Origin: Trissonchulus latispiculum | Lineage: Eukaryota > Nematoda > Enoplea > Enoplida > Ironidae | NCBI GenBank assembly: GCA_030248195.1 | Contig: JASAND010022292.1 | Span: 1-64,000 of the forward strand | Reading direction: 5' to 3' | DNA: 64,000 bases | Part shown: piece after piece, positions 9,210-22,913 of the stretch | Layout of the letters: the number at the start of each line of letters is the position of its first letter | How positions within the stretch are numbered: position 1 is the stretch's first letter | Notes under the pieces: model-generated | Databases searched by the model: none | Told to the model about the DNA's origin: nothing | What the model saw: only the letters and a program-made list of their open reading frames with translations | Position numbers and translations under genes: made by a program

Positions 9210-12200
9210 TGAAACTAAACAATGCAAGGGAACAAGTTTAGGTGTCCATTGTTGGCTAAGTTTTAATTGCTAAAAAAATGGCAGCAGTTTTAAAAGATCA
9301 CTTTTTTAACTGTATGAGTTTAGATAGCCAGTACTGTCAGCGATCTTGGAAACTTTCTCGGAGTTGCCACTGGCATGTCCATTATTGGGATAATCGAAGT
9401 TGTATACTTCTTTGGATTGCTTGTGTTAAACGCCATGCAAAGTTGTATGAGCAGTAAATAGAAGCACATGTAATGTTGTGGACTAGTCATTGCATTGTGT
9501 GTATTGGGCAATTTTGCAATAAAGATGGCATTATTTAGCATAACTAAGTACAAGTGTACCGTGTGTTCAGCGGTTGACAATCTATGATCCTTAGTAAGGA
9601 GGTTTCAGTAAGAACTACTTTCAGTAACGAGCATAAAGTACCTTTCATTCAATAAGTTGTTCTCAGCTAAAATTTGGAAACTTTGGATCTCAACAGATAT
9701 AGCTCCATTTACTGACAACACAAAACATACCAGAAAAACGTGATCAGGCTTCAGCGTTTTCTAGCGTTTTAGCGATTTTATGAACTTGCAACAATTTGTT
9801 CTACCATCCTTGAAGTTTTCTCCACTTCAAAATTTCTTGCCCAATATTTCTTTTCTTTCTGTACGCCCCACTCCAGTTGGTCTTACACCGGTTGGGAGTA
9901 GTGTCAGCTTGATGTTAAATTTGAATATTTCTTTTGTGGCAGAAGTAGGTGAGTTATCAGCCTACACTATTCTAACAGCGTCTAAGGAAGCCAAGAAAAC
10001 GTCAAAATCCTTCACGCCAAATGCAGTCTGTGGGTTCAAGTCAACCTGTTTGGTATTGTTTATGATGCTTGCATTTGGTTATGGGCCATGCTTTTGGTTA
10101 GTCGAAGTTGATTCTTTACTAGCTAGCTGAAAAGAAATTTGAGCCTGGTCAACGGTCGGCCAACAGTCAATGACCGGTCAAGCCAATTGGCTAAGGTTTT
10201 CTCGGCTGCCGGCCACAGCACAGCAATAAATCTAATTGACAGCATCAGTTCCGCCCTATTCAGAAAATTTAATTCGCCAAAATCCTGTGCCATTCCACTT
10301 AGGTACATCTGTTTAAACTGCTGGTATCACTTTGTTAAATTTGACCCTACAGGTTCTAATTCTTTATGAAAAAATTCGTCGCCTTCTTCACTTCATGCTT
10401 CTTCAGATTCTGAGTCCTAAAGTTCCTGCATTCTGAATCCCAGTCTTGTACTAAACTGTCAGCAGAGAGTTAAGATACCAGTTTGGCTGATTTGGCTGGA
10501 AAGATGATCCAATGTAAGGCAGTCTTTTTTAAAACCTCTGAGCTATTTCTAGAGTGTCCAGCAAACCAGAAACGATTTCAGTCTTTGCAAGTGACCATTT
10601 GCGAGGCAACAATTTCAATAAGTTTACTGCAAAAGTTTAAGGACAGTGGTTGGTAATTTATCTCTATCGGTAAACCGTTCAATTGCACACTATTCCCACG
10701 CCCACTTATTGCTTAAAGTTAAAGATTCGGTTAAAAATCATTTTGAAAAACGACAATATATCGTGTGCCGTCAAGCTGTATGTAGAGTAGATATTCAAAG
10801 TTAAACTTGACCAATTTTGGTTTTTTGGAATTCCGTAGAATTTCTCATTTTGCTCCAGAAACCTAACTGCAGCATAAGATATTATGTTTACATTGCAATG
10901 CCAAGCTTTGTGTTAATAATTGCTGCCATCTAACCAGTGAGTAGATGCCAGCTAATTTTGGTAATTTACGGCATTGCCTCAGGTTCGATTAGGACCGTTC
11001 GTGTCCCAACATAATGTAGAGTGGATGTGCTTAAAGACGTTACTTTAACAGATATTCCTGGTATTGTGGACTTATCGGTCAACGTCATCCGTCCAAGAAA
11101 TTTAAATACAGTAGTAGTAATGTAATGTAATGTAGTTTGTCTTCGTCACAAAGTTGAACTGGCTTTGAAAACTGACTCCTACTTCCTGGACTTGTTTGGA
11201 TTCAAACTCTGACATCTTTGCTTCCCTTTGTCAATTTTAAAAAGGCAAGAAAAACACTTTGAGAACACGGATCGTAAAATCAGGCTGAATGGGTCGTTTC
11301 AACGAGGCGTTAGCTGGACCCTAGCAATACGTCTTTTGGTAACAAATAGAGCCAATCAAGCAAAGCCAGACTCTGAAGGCCTTTTTATAACACTCAGCAA
11401 AGATTTGTTTAACTTTTCCCCTTTGCCAGGCTAAAGCCAGAGCGACTTGTAACTAATTTTCTCATCGAAAATTGTATTTGGCTTTCAGTCTTCTTCTAAT
11501 TAAACGAAAAAAGAAAGTCACACATCAGTACGTGTGTGGAGTACTGGAGTGCGGCTCTCTTTCGTTCTCTAATTTTATCAATGCTGCACTTTGATTAGAC
11601 TAAGTGTCCTTAGACGAGTAAACACATCAACATACTTAGAAATTTGAACTTCCTCTATTTTCTGATATATTTAACTATATTCACCGAGTTTTATCCAGGC
11701 ATACACTTCAGAGAGCAGAGATCCTGAAAATGTACCTTACTCATAAAACGTCAGTACTTTTTGCGGATCTCTACCTATTTTCCTGCAATCGTTGTGGGGG
11801 CACTATAGTTATCCAGTGGGGCAGTTGTCAGTGCAGAAGGGGTCTGGTGACCTGAAATTTGAAGCACACAAAATTCTATAAATCGAGAACTGTACCTATA
11901 TCTATATGAGTCGATTTCTGACTGATTTGACTGTGGGGTCGATGTGTATGGACATTTATTATTGCCGTTTGGTCTGGGGTTCTTCGTAAAGTAGCGAGTA
12001 GCTAGCGAATGTTTGGAGGTTCCTTGAGTCGGGTAAAGTGATAAAGTTATTGGTGCTGGTTGAAGTTACTAAAATGTTTCTAAAATGTTTGAAGTTACTA
12101 AAATTGTTTCTCTAAACCTATCATTTGGATTTTGTTGCTACTTTTGCGGATTTGTAGAGTAAATTGTGTTATTTTGAAATATTTCTTTCAGTAGGTTAAG

Positions 12201-14946
12201 GTAGCATTTCTCGACATAGCACACCACGATAGTTACCAGTGATCTTAGTCTCGTCTAATTTCTAGTCAAGCATCGTATTTTATTCAATAATTGATTATAG
12301 AGTTTGCTAATAATTATAGAGTCAAACTTTACACTAGGTACCAAAGACAGCATTTGAGTTAACTTCAGCAAAATATGAGAAATTTTATTTTTTCGATTTT
12401 TTGTGTTAGTGTTAGTAAGTGTTAGTTAGTTTGTGTCGGTGTTAGTTTGTGACTGATAATTAAAAGCTAACAGTCTATCAGTCATGTGGTCACCGCTAGG
12501 TTTTCTATCAGTAGGAAGTTTGTGGATTTTCGTAAACTTTAATAAAGTTTGTAGAATTATTTACAATGTTAACAGACTGTATTTTTAATAAAATACTGAA
12601 CTAAAAATTTTTCAACTTCTTTCACGCATTTAACTCAATTTATGTAAAAAATTGGACACAGTAATTTAATTTGGCTCTGTTAGCAGCAACCGCCATAACT
12701 TCTAATTCCGCCATTCTTTCCTATAAATATGGAGGAGTAATATAAATAGGCTCACGTAAGCTCAGATTCTGTGACTTGGGATAATCCCAAGTAATGTTAA
12801 TATTTAATTCTTAGTGGTTACAGTTGCCTAAGCAGCTAAAAATTTAGGTGGCTATTAATAGCCACCAATTTAAAATTGGTGGCTATTAATAAAGCATCAA
12901 AAAAGAAACCACCTCCTATTATTTAGTTCGGGAAGTTTTCACTTAGCAAGACAGTAGTTTTCCTCAGTTATTTAGTTTTCCAGATTATTGTTTATTATTT
13001 ACTTGAATTATTTCAATTTTAGTAATTACTTGAATTGTTAGAGATTTTAACTTCTAAGGTTATATATAAACTATAAATCGACATAGTTGTTTGTCTGTCT
13101 GTCGCTGTATTTAATAGCATTTTTGTGAAAATTCGCCGCCTTTATGAATGGTAAGCTTGCATTCAAAAAACCGAACATGTTCCAGGAAATGAAGTACAAT
13201 CACTTTCAAAATTAGCCACAGCTACGCTATTGTGGCAAACAGTAGAGGCCAATTTACAGCTTCGGACAGCTAACGTATTACATACTGATTTTTCGATTAA
13301 ATATAAACACTCAACTCTAAATCCGATGCTGTACACCCTAGAGGAAAAGTTATTTGTATATGTAGGAAAATTATTATAGGTCCTTACTGTTCTGCAGCAA
13401 CTGACTTTTGACTGACTAACTATCTTTTATCTGCTACTAAAACTATACTACGCTGTTGTATGACAACTTTTCTAAATCGATTACGCTTGCACACAGGATT
13501 AGACAAGACATCAACTCCTGATGGATATAAAAATTACTTAATTATTAATTAATTAAGAAGGTTTTAGCCTTATTCAAATACTACAATCTTACATTTACCG
13601 TTCCACAAATGATACAAAATAATTAAAATTTGCTTCCTTGCATGCTAGCGGTCCTTTACGATGATGTTTCCAATTTTTAAAAATCAAAACCTCAAAAGTC
13701 ATTGCATTACTTTTCATTTGGTTGAATAGGCTTGGATAGGCGTACACATCATTGAGCTCAAAGACTAAGCATCTGAGACGCGTAAATAATTTATATTTAG
13801 TGGTTAAAACTCAGGTTCAAATCCCAATCCCTAATCGTTACAAATGGATGCCTATTAACTACCCATCTGAAAAAACAAGCCAATTTCATTAATAGATGTT
13901 ATAAATGTTTGAAGTGGTCGCTACGGCTACTGCAGCGGAACCAATTGACTTTAGGACGGGACTGCACTTTTCATAAACTGTGTATTATTTCCTCTTTTGA
14001 AGGTTTTTTAATTCTTTTGATGCTGTACATACCCGGTCCCTCGGGTTAGTCAAACGTTGCAGACCAGGAAAACAGAATTCATGATCAAATAAATTATTCA
14101 ATTACATTAATTTTTCATCACCTATTTGTTCCTATATTTAGCGACAGTTTTGATGGAAAAGGTAGGCAACCTAAATCGTGACCCCAAACATATGAGGTAG
14201 ACACCAGAAATGGGTCATGAAACTTTTGAATTCCCACTTATTTCTGCTGCAGTATTTTATCAGATTTCAGATTTCAGTTCCCGATTCTAAGTTAGAAAAA
14301 GGATTTCGTTTGCAAAACATAAAGGAGGTTACCCTCGGCTTTGGCGGTCAAGTCTTCGGTGAAACTCTATTTCAATTTCCAAACAGGTGATTCTTTCGTA
14401 TCCGCACATCGTTAGTAAGGAGTGCACACATCTAGGTAAATGACTTTTGGAATACTACTCCAAAGTCCTCATAATGCTTTTGATTTTTTTAATGCTTAAA
14501 TATGAAAATTGTCTTGGACTAAACACTGAACTTTTGTGATCAGACATTACAGAATTCCAAAATTCGACATCATTCAACTACTTCTCTGGACAAAGACTCT
14601 CAACATTTTTGAGTTGAAAATTTTGAGCTGAAACTTTAACGTTTGTTTTGGCTGAAATCTGGCAAGCATTTTGACGAAGGTTCTCCTGTCAGTGTTTGAT
14701 TTACCAGCTGATACAAACGTAGGGAAGCTTAGTCCGAAACCAATCGTACACCTCAGTAATATAATCTTTGTTCTAATTCTAGTTCTGAATAGAATTAGTG
14801 TTCTTACAAATACGACCAACCTCTTCTGTGAACAAATGCACGGGCCCCTCCATCCATTCCCTTCTCTCACTAGAATTTGCTGTATTCATCTGTTTTAGCT
14901 CTTGGAAATTCATTGCAAATGCCCCATTAATGAAACACTGTCGCTG
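9210..14946. other. Noncoding interval
   Basis: No gene is recognisable on either strand in this 5.7-kb stretch. Notable only are a GGTCAA-rich patch at 10140-10180, a GTTAGT-like short repeat at 12400-12450, a palindrome around CTTGGGATAATCCCAAG near 12776, and a hairpin made of GGTGGCTATTAAT units at 12848-12890. Confidence 0.4.
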
Positions 14947-15930
14947 ATGATGTATGCGCAAACTGCCAGCAATTGCACAGCAAACTGTTCTGCTGAATCA
15001 AATTATCATGGACTCAGCTTACGTATTATAGGCAACTGCGTCTATATGATGGAAGGAGCTATTCAAATAGTAGGAAATGCCTTGATTGTCCTTGCAGTTT
15101 GCAAGAACCGAAAGTTGCACGCAAAAGAATATTTACTCCCAGCTGCCTTAGCAGTGGGAGACCTGCTAATGGGACTAGGAAATTTTACAGCTGGAATTCG
15201 CGGATTCAGCATGACTCTAACTCTACAGTATTCTAAGACAACGACACGATTGGACTGTCTAATGAAGGCTCATTCTTCGTTTTACGTAATTGGAGGGCTG
15301 AGTGTTAGTGGATTCTTGATGCTCATATCGTGTGATCGGTTGATTGCTTGTGGAAGCATTCAATTATATACTCGACTACGTAAATTTCATATACTGATTG
15401 CGATCGCTGTGACGTCATTCGCAGTAATGTTGTTTTATGCCCTGGCCTGGATAACAACCCTGGATCATCAACTCTTAAACGAGGTGGGTAATGCCTGCTT
15501 AACTGTCTGGGCGCTAACGGACAATATGGCTACTGCTTGGGTTTTGCTACAGTTGATAGGAAGCAGTGTCAGCGTCCTTATATATGGTACAGCTATGATT
15601 CTGCTGCATCTTAAAGCGGAAGTACCCTTACCAAGTGTGTTGGAAATACGGAAAGAGCGACAGGCTAAAGTCACTAAAATGCTGTTGTTAGTGGTACTGT
15701 GCACTTTACTTTTGCAGACCATTCCTTTTACTGTCTTTGTTATTGCTTTCTACTACGGGTCCAATGGTGCCCAAACGATTGCGATACCAATTATGTGGGG
15801 TCTGATCAATGCTAATTCAGCAAACAATGTTTTCATTTATATCTTCAAGAACAGGAAAATGAGGAACGGAATTAGATGCATAGTCTGCGGACTCTCAATT
15901 AAGGCGAAGCAGCGACAGGTTCGCGAATAG
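14947..15930 (+). CDS. Seven-transmembrane GPCR, nematode srsx-like chemoreceptor type
   Basis: An intact single-exon frame of 327 residues. The first in-frame ATG is at 14947 (a second follows at once); the frame is open upstream to 14899, but no earlier ATG exists. The N-terminus carries two N-glycosylation sites (NCTA, NCSA). Seven hydrophobic segments are visible: TM1 with GNALIVLAVCKNRKL, TM2 with LAVGDLLMG, TM3 ending in CDRLIA at the DRY position, TM4, TM5, TM6 starting VTKMLLLVV, and TM7 with NSANNVFIYIFKN where NPxxY normally lies. A cysteine ahead of TM3 can pair with one in the second extracellular loop. The TM1, TM2 and TM7 pattern fits srsx receptors and their rhodopsin-like relatives. 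Ligand unknown. No neighbouring paralogue is seen, although such receptors often cluster. Confidence 0.82.
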   Translation: MMYAQTASNCTANCSAESNYHGLSLRIIGNCVYMMEGAIQIVGNALIVLAVCKNRKLHAKEYLLPAALAVGDLLMGLGNFTAGIRGFSMTLTLQYSKTTTRLDCLMKAHSSFYVIGGLSVSGFLMLISCDRLIACGSIQLYTRLRKFHILIAIAVTSFAVMLFYALAWITTLDHQLLNEVGNACLTVWALTDNMATAWVLLQLIGSSVSVLIYGTAMILLHLKAEVPLPSVLEIRKERQAKVTKMLLLVVLCTLLLQTIPFTVFVIAFYYGSNGAQTIAIPIMWGLINANSANNVFIYIFKNRKMRNGIRCIVCGLSIKAKQRQVRE

Positions 15931-16099
15931 CCGTAGATTGGATAAGATCCGCAACCTCAACTTCTGCAGAAACAGGAGACACGGTGGAGAAGCAGGAACT
16001 GCTTCCATGATGTGATCAGTACCTCGGTAGCCAAAGCATCAGCGGAACTCATTTAATAGACATAGATCAACTAAACTAATTCCGTTTAATGTACTGGTT

Positions 16100-16105
16100 A
16101 ATAAA
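16100..16105 (+). terminator. Polyadenylation signal AATAAA for the GPCR
   Basis: A canonical AATAAA lies 170 bp after the receptor stop codon and is followed by a T/G-rich stretch. Confidence 0.55.
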
Positions 16106-16680
16106 ATTCGGGTTTTTTCTGTTTTTCCGTATGCTTACTTTTTGACAGTTAACCTTTCTAGAACTCATTGTTACATCAATTCTTTCAAAACGTGTAACCT
16201 ACTCTGTGCTGAGTCAGCATTGACACAGTCGAAATGGTATCATGTCTTGACAATTACCAGCATATTTATGCAAATGTATTTTTCTACTGTTGTCGGCCTG
16301 AGTTTTTTCGAAGTATAACCTATATACCGAAGTATATAAGTACAATACGGGAAAAACCCACTTTTTTCTTTTTTGGACCAGAACTTTCGATTGGTTTGGG
16401 CTATCACAACTTTGATACGATATTTAATTGCATGCAGATAATATTTCAAAAGCAGATGGAGCTGGAACTTAAACAGACATAGATATAGTGAATTATGATA
16501 GGATTACTGAAAAGCTGCAAATGAACATCAACATACATATTTTGCAACAAATTACGGATCTCTTTAACTATTCCCCCCCCCAACTCGTTTGGGGGGAAAT
16601 AGTTAAATTGGGGTCATGTGTTAAGATATATTTAATTGTTAATTAAGATATATATTTAATACTACTAGAGTTGTTATATT

Positions 16681-17275
16681 GGATCTTTTGCGCTTTCCCC
16701 CCAGCCCTAACTTTTGATTTTTTGACCAATAACTTTGAAATTTGGTGTGGGTGCATACTGGAGGCTGGTGAATTCAAAAATTTTAAAATTTTAAAAATTT
16801 TTAAAAAATTTTAAATTTTTGTTTGGTAAGGGGGGACCAAGGGGAACCAAAAAATTTTTTGAAAACAATTTTGCTGAAAACTTGCATGCAGGGGTTTTCT
16901 GGGGTGCTGAGCACGAATCTGAAATCCGTTTTTCGATTCAGCTTTTCGTTAGCTCAGTATAAGCTTACATGTTAAGCTTACAACTTTAGCTTATACTGAG
17001 CTAACCAAAAGCTGAATCGAAAAACGGATTTCAGATTCGTGCTCAGCACGCCCAGAAAACCCCTGTATGCAAGTTTTCAGCAAAATTTTTTTCAATAAAT
17101 TTTTTGGTTCCCCTTGGTCCCCCCTTACCAAACAAAAATTTAATATTTTTAAAAAATTTTTAAAATTTTTGAATTTTTGAATTCACCAGCCTCCAGTATG
17201 CACCCACACCAAATTTCAAAGTTATTGGTCAAAAAAATCAAAAGTTAGGGCTGGGGGGGAAAGCGCAAAAGATCC
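16681..17275. mobile_element. Foldback (hairpin) element, 595 bp, with 8-bp target duplication
   Basis: Two arms of about 280 bp are near-perfect inverted copies meeting at a short centre around 16965-17000. The ends are GGATCTTTTGCGC and its complement. Directly outside, GTTATATT occurs at 16673-16680 and again at 17276-17283, an 8-bp target-site duplication typical of hAT or Merlin superfamilies. No coding capacity is visible, so it is non-autonomous. The arms include runs of G and C beside A/T runs. Confidence 0.85.
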
Positions 17276-17812
17276 GTTATATTATTATAACAGTTGCACA
17301 CCCAAAATATGATGCGGGCCACAACCAGAAATCCTCGTGAAACCTGAAACTATGTATTCAGAAATTTTCTAAGTCACAAGAGACCTAATAGTTTTCAAAA
17401 GAACACGGTAAAGGCACAAAAATCTATGCAGTATAAAAATCTCCATACTGACGCCTGACAGACAACATATATATGGAAGAAAATAGATGGGAGAGAATGA
17501 GAGAGAAGAGGTAACAGAGAAGCTGTAACTCCGACTACGCGTTAGAAAGAGTTGGAAAAAATACTTTCGTTTGAAATAGAACAATCAGCAGCGTAGCTAT
17601 GCAGAGCTGAATTGAATTGAACTGCACAAATATCTACATATATTATACATACCTTATATACCTACGCACTAAGCGGATCATAAATTCCCTTATACTTACA
17701 TCTGCATAGAAAGGCAACAGGAAAAATAAGCGACTTAAAGAATAGCAGAAATAGAATTTTTGCTTGTTCCTGTGACATAAAGAATAAATGAACTAAATGA
17801 ACTACGTATGTT

Positions 17813-17814
<2 letters not shown>

Positions 17815-17849
<35 letters not shown>

Positions 17850-17862
17850 TATATATATATAC
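17815..17862. repeat. TA dinucleotide microsatellite
   Basis: An almost uninterrupted (TA)n run, with further ATAT tracts up to about 17895. Confidence 0.85.
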
Positions 17863-17899
17863 ACATCACATACATATACATGATATATATATGTATGTA

Positions 17900-20800
17900 G
17901 ATAGTCGTTAGCGGACAGCGTTTGTCAATTCAGGCATATACACATGGAATTACACGGGAAATTAATCAATATCATGCTTTTACTGCTGTCATACTAACTT
18001 ACGGGGCGGAAACTGGGACAAGGGCAGACCACTCAATATCATTCAGTATATTCGACAACCGTAGAACTTTTTAGTTAACTAGTTAAAATCCATACTGTTT
18101 GGACAATAAAATATGTAAAATCAGCGACATCGTAGAAAATCGTAAAAATGTTCCCAAAAGTGACCCCCCCCCCTTGAGTTAATAACTAAACAAAATGATA
18201 GTCCGCTCCCACAGCATTTTCAAAATTTCTATGCACTAATTCTAGGCTAAAACATTGTTGTCAGGGAGATTCCTGATTGATCTCGCTCAATTATAAGATA
18301 CACCAATGAAACCCCAAATAGGATACTGTAAAGTTGGAAGTGTACGAACAACCAAACTTTACGAGTGGGAAACTGTGCACAAGGGTAACGTCGAACCTGG
18401 AGGAGATGTAGTTCCAGTCGACCCAACTAACCTCGCCAAATAAGCCTAAGTGAATCCTACCGAATGGAGTTTAACCACCGATGAAGAGCACAGACTCAAG
18501 TAAGAAATGAACTACCCCAAATTTGCTGAAAAGTACATGCTTAAAAAGAACTAACTACCTACCCAAATAACCTTAGAAAAGCCCTACTTACCGAATATAC
18601 AATTCTAATACAAAAACCTAAACTAAAATGACACCCTAAAATGGCCCAAAAAGAGACCACATTTACTGTAAAAATATGTGCTTGACAAGGGGCGAACCCC
18701 GAAATATGCGTACAAAATTTAGGATAAACAACAGTGTAGAGAATTGCCTAACTAAATAGAAGAACCAACAATAGAGAATAAGATACAGAGTACACACAAA
18801 TTCTATCGAACAAAGATACCACAATAAACCAACTGTAGATGAACTAAACTTCTAAGAGAAAACCTAAACCTTGAAAATGATTTTAAGAAACTTCATATAA
18901 ATTTAAGAAGAGAGAGTAAAAAGAGATAAGCTTCTAAGGAAAGAGAACAAATTAATTAACCCACTACCAAAATAGAATAATAATAATAAATAAGTGGCTC
19001 TACAGGGTCACCCTGGAGCTCACAATAACCTAAAGTGGTACCCACTTTAAGTTTTTAATAAGAAGAATAAAGCACAGCAAATAATAGGGCCAATAGGGAG
19101 GAGCGCAAAAATACACACGACCGCACAGTTTGAAAGAAAACACTAGACTGAATAGATTTTGAAAAGTCTAAAGGAGAACTAGTTTTTGCCAGCGTGGAAG
19201 AATTTGATTGGTCCAATTTGAGACCCCCTTGACAGACTAGATGCTGGGAGAGGCATCTCACAAAAATAGACGTCTCAACAGAAACATAACAGAAAGAAGC
19301 TAGGTAAACTATAAGTTTTAGTTTAAAGTATAGGTTTTACTACTAGTTTAATTTACAGGCTCTACTAAGAACAAGTATGTGTATATTTAAGGTATTCTGC
19401 TAATGGTTAGAAAAATATTCAATTTTGAAAAGGGGGTTTCCCCTTCAATCAGCGCACTGGATGGGCCGGAGCAGTATGGCCTATATCATCGTGAAACGCA
19501 ACACTTACTCTACATGTACATATAACACGTTTTGATTTAAGGTCTTTCCAGTAGTTTAGGGTGGCCTAAATATTGTGAAATCTTGGCATCTGGAATGACC
19601 AAAACTTTCAAAAATTCCCAAAATTCAAAGTCCCAAAACATTTGCAAGGAAGTAGCAGGAGCTTAACCCACTAGGGTAGTTTTGGATGCTCTTCAAATCC
19701 TATATGGCTCATACCGGTAGCCCACACAGGGAGTGAGTTTTTTGCGCGCATATGCGAGTGGTTTTTTCCGCTGGACTATACATAGAGACACAGTTACTGC
19801 TTTAGCCTAACTGCAGTAAGACAGACTAGTAATACTTCAAAGCTAACCGCTACCAATGCCAGTACGAAATATTTAGCGATATTTTCCCTGATTATAACCA
19901 AAAATTGTCAAAATGTAATGCTACCTTCCTGAGCGGTAAATGCAAAACTCTCATTCCTTGTGAAAATCCAAGTTTCCTTAGCTGATATTGAAAAATACTA
20001 CTGTGACCGCATTTTTTCAGTAGTTCTGGAACATTTTTTCCTGCGGCCAGGTCGGGTTCTTACTCCAGTTCTCACAACGTAATTGGTTGGGGGTAATAAA
20101 TTTTCGGTTTCGCTCCGTGGCCACACGATTCCATCCTTGTCATTTGTTGCCTTCCTTGGTATATGGTTGTCTTGTCTATCCGAAATTTAATATTTTTTCT
20201 ACTTTGAAAGACGCTATATTAAAATTTGAATTTACTTGTCATTCCTTTGATACTACCTTATCTCTTTTGTATTTCCCTAAAATAAACTTGCGGTACCAAT
20301 ATAGATTGCCGTCACCTTTGTCAGTCCGTTAAGAGCAGGCGGAACTAGAATAATTGGACATGCATACACTCAGGAGTCTATAATCGTAGTCTTCAATTTA
20401 TTGCTACAAGCATAAACTACTACAACTGATGATCGATCCTTCAGGCGAGAAGTATGACCGACTAGCTCCTTACTTATTATTTAAACGGTTACGCGACGAA
20501 GCTGTGCGACTATTTTGGGAATTACCTCCCAACCAACAATCACCAGAAGTTTCGGATAATCTTTTGCATCGACGGTTCAGTTCTAGATCTGATTTTTTTA
20601 ATTTGGGGGTCGGCAGTCGGCGGGGAACGCTCCTCCCTAAATTTCACAAAATCTAACCCCTCCTTTTACTTCGAACACCCCTTCCCCACCCCCAGGTGTT
20701 GGTTTTTCCCCCAACGGTGCAGGATTCTACTGGAACACACCACGTTCGAAACTCTGGCCGTCCCCAAATTTTTGAACACCCCACCCAGACATGTGCAGGA

Positions 20801-20928
20801 GGGGAAGTTCTGGGGGGTGAACTGGCGGCCGGAGGCCGCTGGAAAACAGGATTTTCCGGTTTTTTGCCTAAAAAACCAGACAAATCCGGATTCTGGAGGG
20901 GGGACCCCTCAGGGGGGGTGAGCTCCAT
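17900..20928. other. Noncoding A-rich interval
   Basis: No gene is recognisable. From about 18340 to 19010 the plus strand is strongly A-rich. The stretch 20640-20928 is dominated by C runs and G runs and leads into the retroelement remnant that follows. Confidence 0.35.
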
Positions 20929-22021
20929 GTCTAAGGGGGGTGTGAAAACACCCCAGGTCCATGTATGTCCCCACCCCCAAAATTCTGAATCCCCCACCCC
21001 CAAAATTGACCAACCACCACAATTGAATCAGATGCAGATGATACAATCTACAGCTCAAAATATCCCGACACATACGTATGTTCCTCCAACGAACACCCAC
21101 GCTCCGCAGTCACTACTCCGGAGGGTTTGTCATACTTTCTGCTCAGTATGGAAATTCTGTCCCGAATCGGGCCATGGCCCCCTCCCATATGTCTATGCAC
21201 CGAATCCCAGTTTGTAAAGCGGTAGCTTTACCTCTGTCCAAAAAGTTTACCACACGCGGCCACCCTCAGCCCCGCCTTTACATGTGCCACCCTAGCACTC
21301 AAAATCCACCTTTGGCGTCCCCGCGTCGGGCCGCTCACCATAGTTTCGTGAATCACCAAGGTCCAGGTTCACTCTCGCTCATATGGCAAACATTTGCATG
21401 AAGACGTCCAAATTCAGCCCAGGAACAGCATCTTCCTCAACAGCTTCATCAGCTTCGCTACAAACCTCCAAATGAACAATTCCCTGAAGGACAATATTTT
21501 ATGCGCGCGCCACCAAATTTTCAATACTACAAACCTGAACAGCAAATTTATTAAAATCCAGTGATTTTTGAATTTGATAAGCATAGCTTGAGGAAACGTT
21601 CTCAATAAAACCTTCTCTCCCTCCAGGTACCTCCATACGTACCCCAGAATGCCCAAACAATTCTTACCACCTGGCTGGCATGGTAGCTTCGCATGCTTAT
21701 GTACCCGATTACGTGGCTCAAAACTGTCCAGCAAGACCGGGTGAGGCTCCGCGGTCGAGGGGGCACGACGCGCCTGTATCCAGTATCGGGGAGGGCAAGG
21801 GCTCGGCGCTGTCCAACACTGGTCATGATCTTCCTTAAGGAGACCAATTGCCAGGACAGAATGCTGTGGTTGCGGATTCTTCCGCGGTTGCTGGCCCTCA
21901 GCAACAACAGTAGTACGTTCAACAGGCACCACCCTTGCAACCCCCCAGGACCTCCATCCACGCCTTCATTCTTTCAAACATCGATTTCTCATTCAGTTAA
22001 TAACATGGGGGAAAAACCAGA

Positions 22022-22913
22022 ATGCCGAACATTTTTCGTCACCCAACCCGGGACACTATGCAACCTAGTGATATTTCGGTTACAAAATTTGATACCGGTA
22101 TTTTTCGTTATTATCTCGGCGTTTTAAGAGATGTCCCGCGTTATTACCCAAAATATGCTTATTTTGAAAATTGGTATCCGCAATTCGAATCGGCCGTGGC
22201 GCTTCATACAGTTGCGGAGGACCAACGGGGGCGCCTCCTCTGGCATAAACTTTCTGGTAACGCCCAAATGTTTGGCTCCCGTTGTGGCCCGAGTCTTACC
22301 AAGGTTTACATGAGATAATTAAATCACAATTTCCAAAACCGCAACTTCCTCTGCGAGAACAACATTCAGCTTTTGTACATCGGAAATAGCTTCATAACGA
22401 ATCTGTCCAACATTTTGTCTCGGAATTACAGACAATGGCCCTCGACCTGTAGGACACTCAGGAAGCGAGCGAACAAGAATGTATCCAACAATTGGTTACT
22501 GGAGTTCACGTTAAATTAGCTCTGCTGTGGCCTCGCTTTTTTTGCATGAACGTCTGACCATGCAAGATGAGCCCGTCTTATCGACCGTAGGGAGCCACCG
22601 GAAGCGCGGGCACCGGAAAGCGACACCCTTTTGTATGATTTACGGATTTATTATGTTGAAGAGGAGGTTCTTACAAAAATGTCAGAATCAGAAAAACACC
22701 GAAAACCCTTCACAATCAAATCTGAAGGTCGCCGCTTCTCGTTTGGGTTTCAGTGAAATGAAAGACTGGTTCGAGCAGCATATTCATGATGCATTAACAA
22801 CGTGGGATGAAGAAAAAAGTAAGAAATTTTCGGCTACGTGTAGGTATTGTAAAAAACGGGGTCATCCTTTTGAAAAATGCTGGTATAGATATCCATCAAA
22901 CGGCACATCCTGA
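22022..22913 (+). pseudogene. Gag remnant with zinc knuckle (Ty3/Gypsy-like)
   Basis: Near 22140-22260 the frame reads FENWYPQFESAV and LWHKLSGNAQ, the Gag core signature of Gypsy-type elements. Stops and a frame change follow. Near 22835-22900 the sequence CRYCKKRGHPFEKC is a CCHC-type nucleic-acid-binding knuckle. The Gag of such elements packages the RNA. Confidence 0.65.

Noticed and set aside
9780..10130. 116-codon ORF as a gene
   Set aside because: No recognisable domain; length is within chance for this AT content and it overlaps other frames.
14574..14898. ORFs on both strands just before the receptor
   Set aside because: Short overlapping frames without motifs in the receptor's 5' flank.
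20653..21217. Gly/Trp-rich and Pro-rich overlapping ORFs at 20.6-21.2 kb
   Set aside because: Artefacts of G and C runs; only the P/Q-rich part may belong to the Gypsy-like gag leader.
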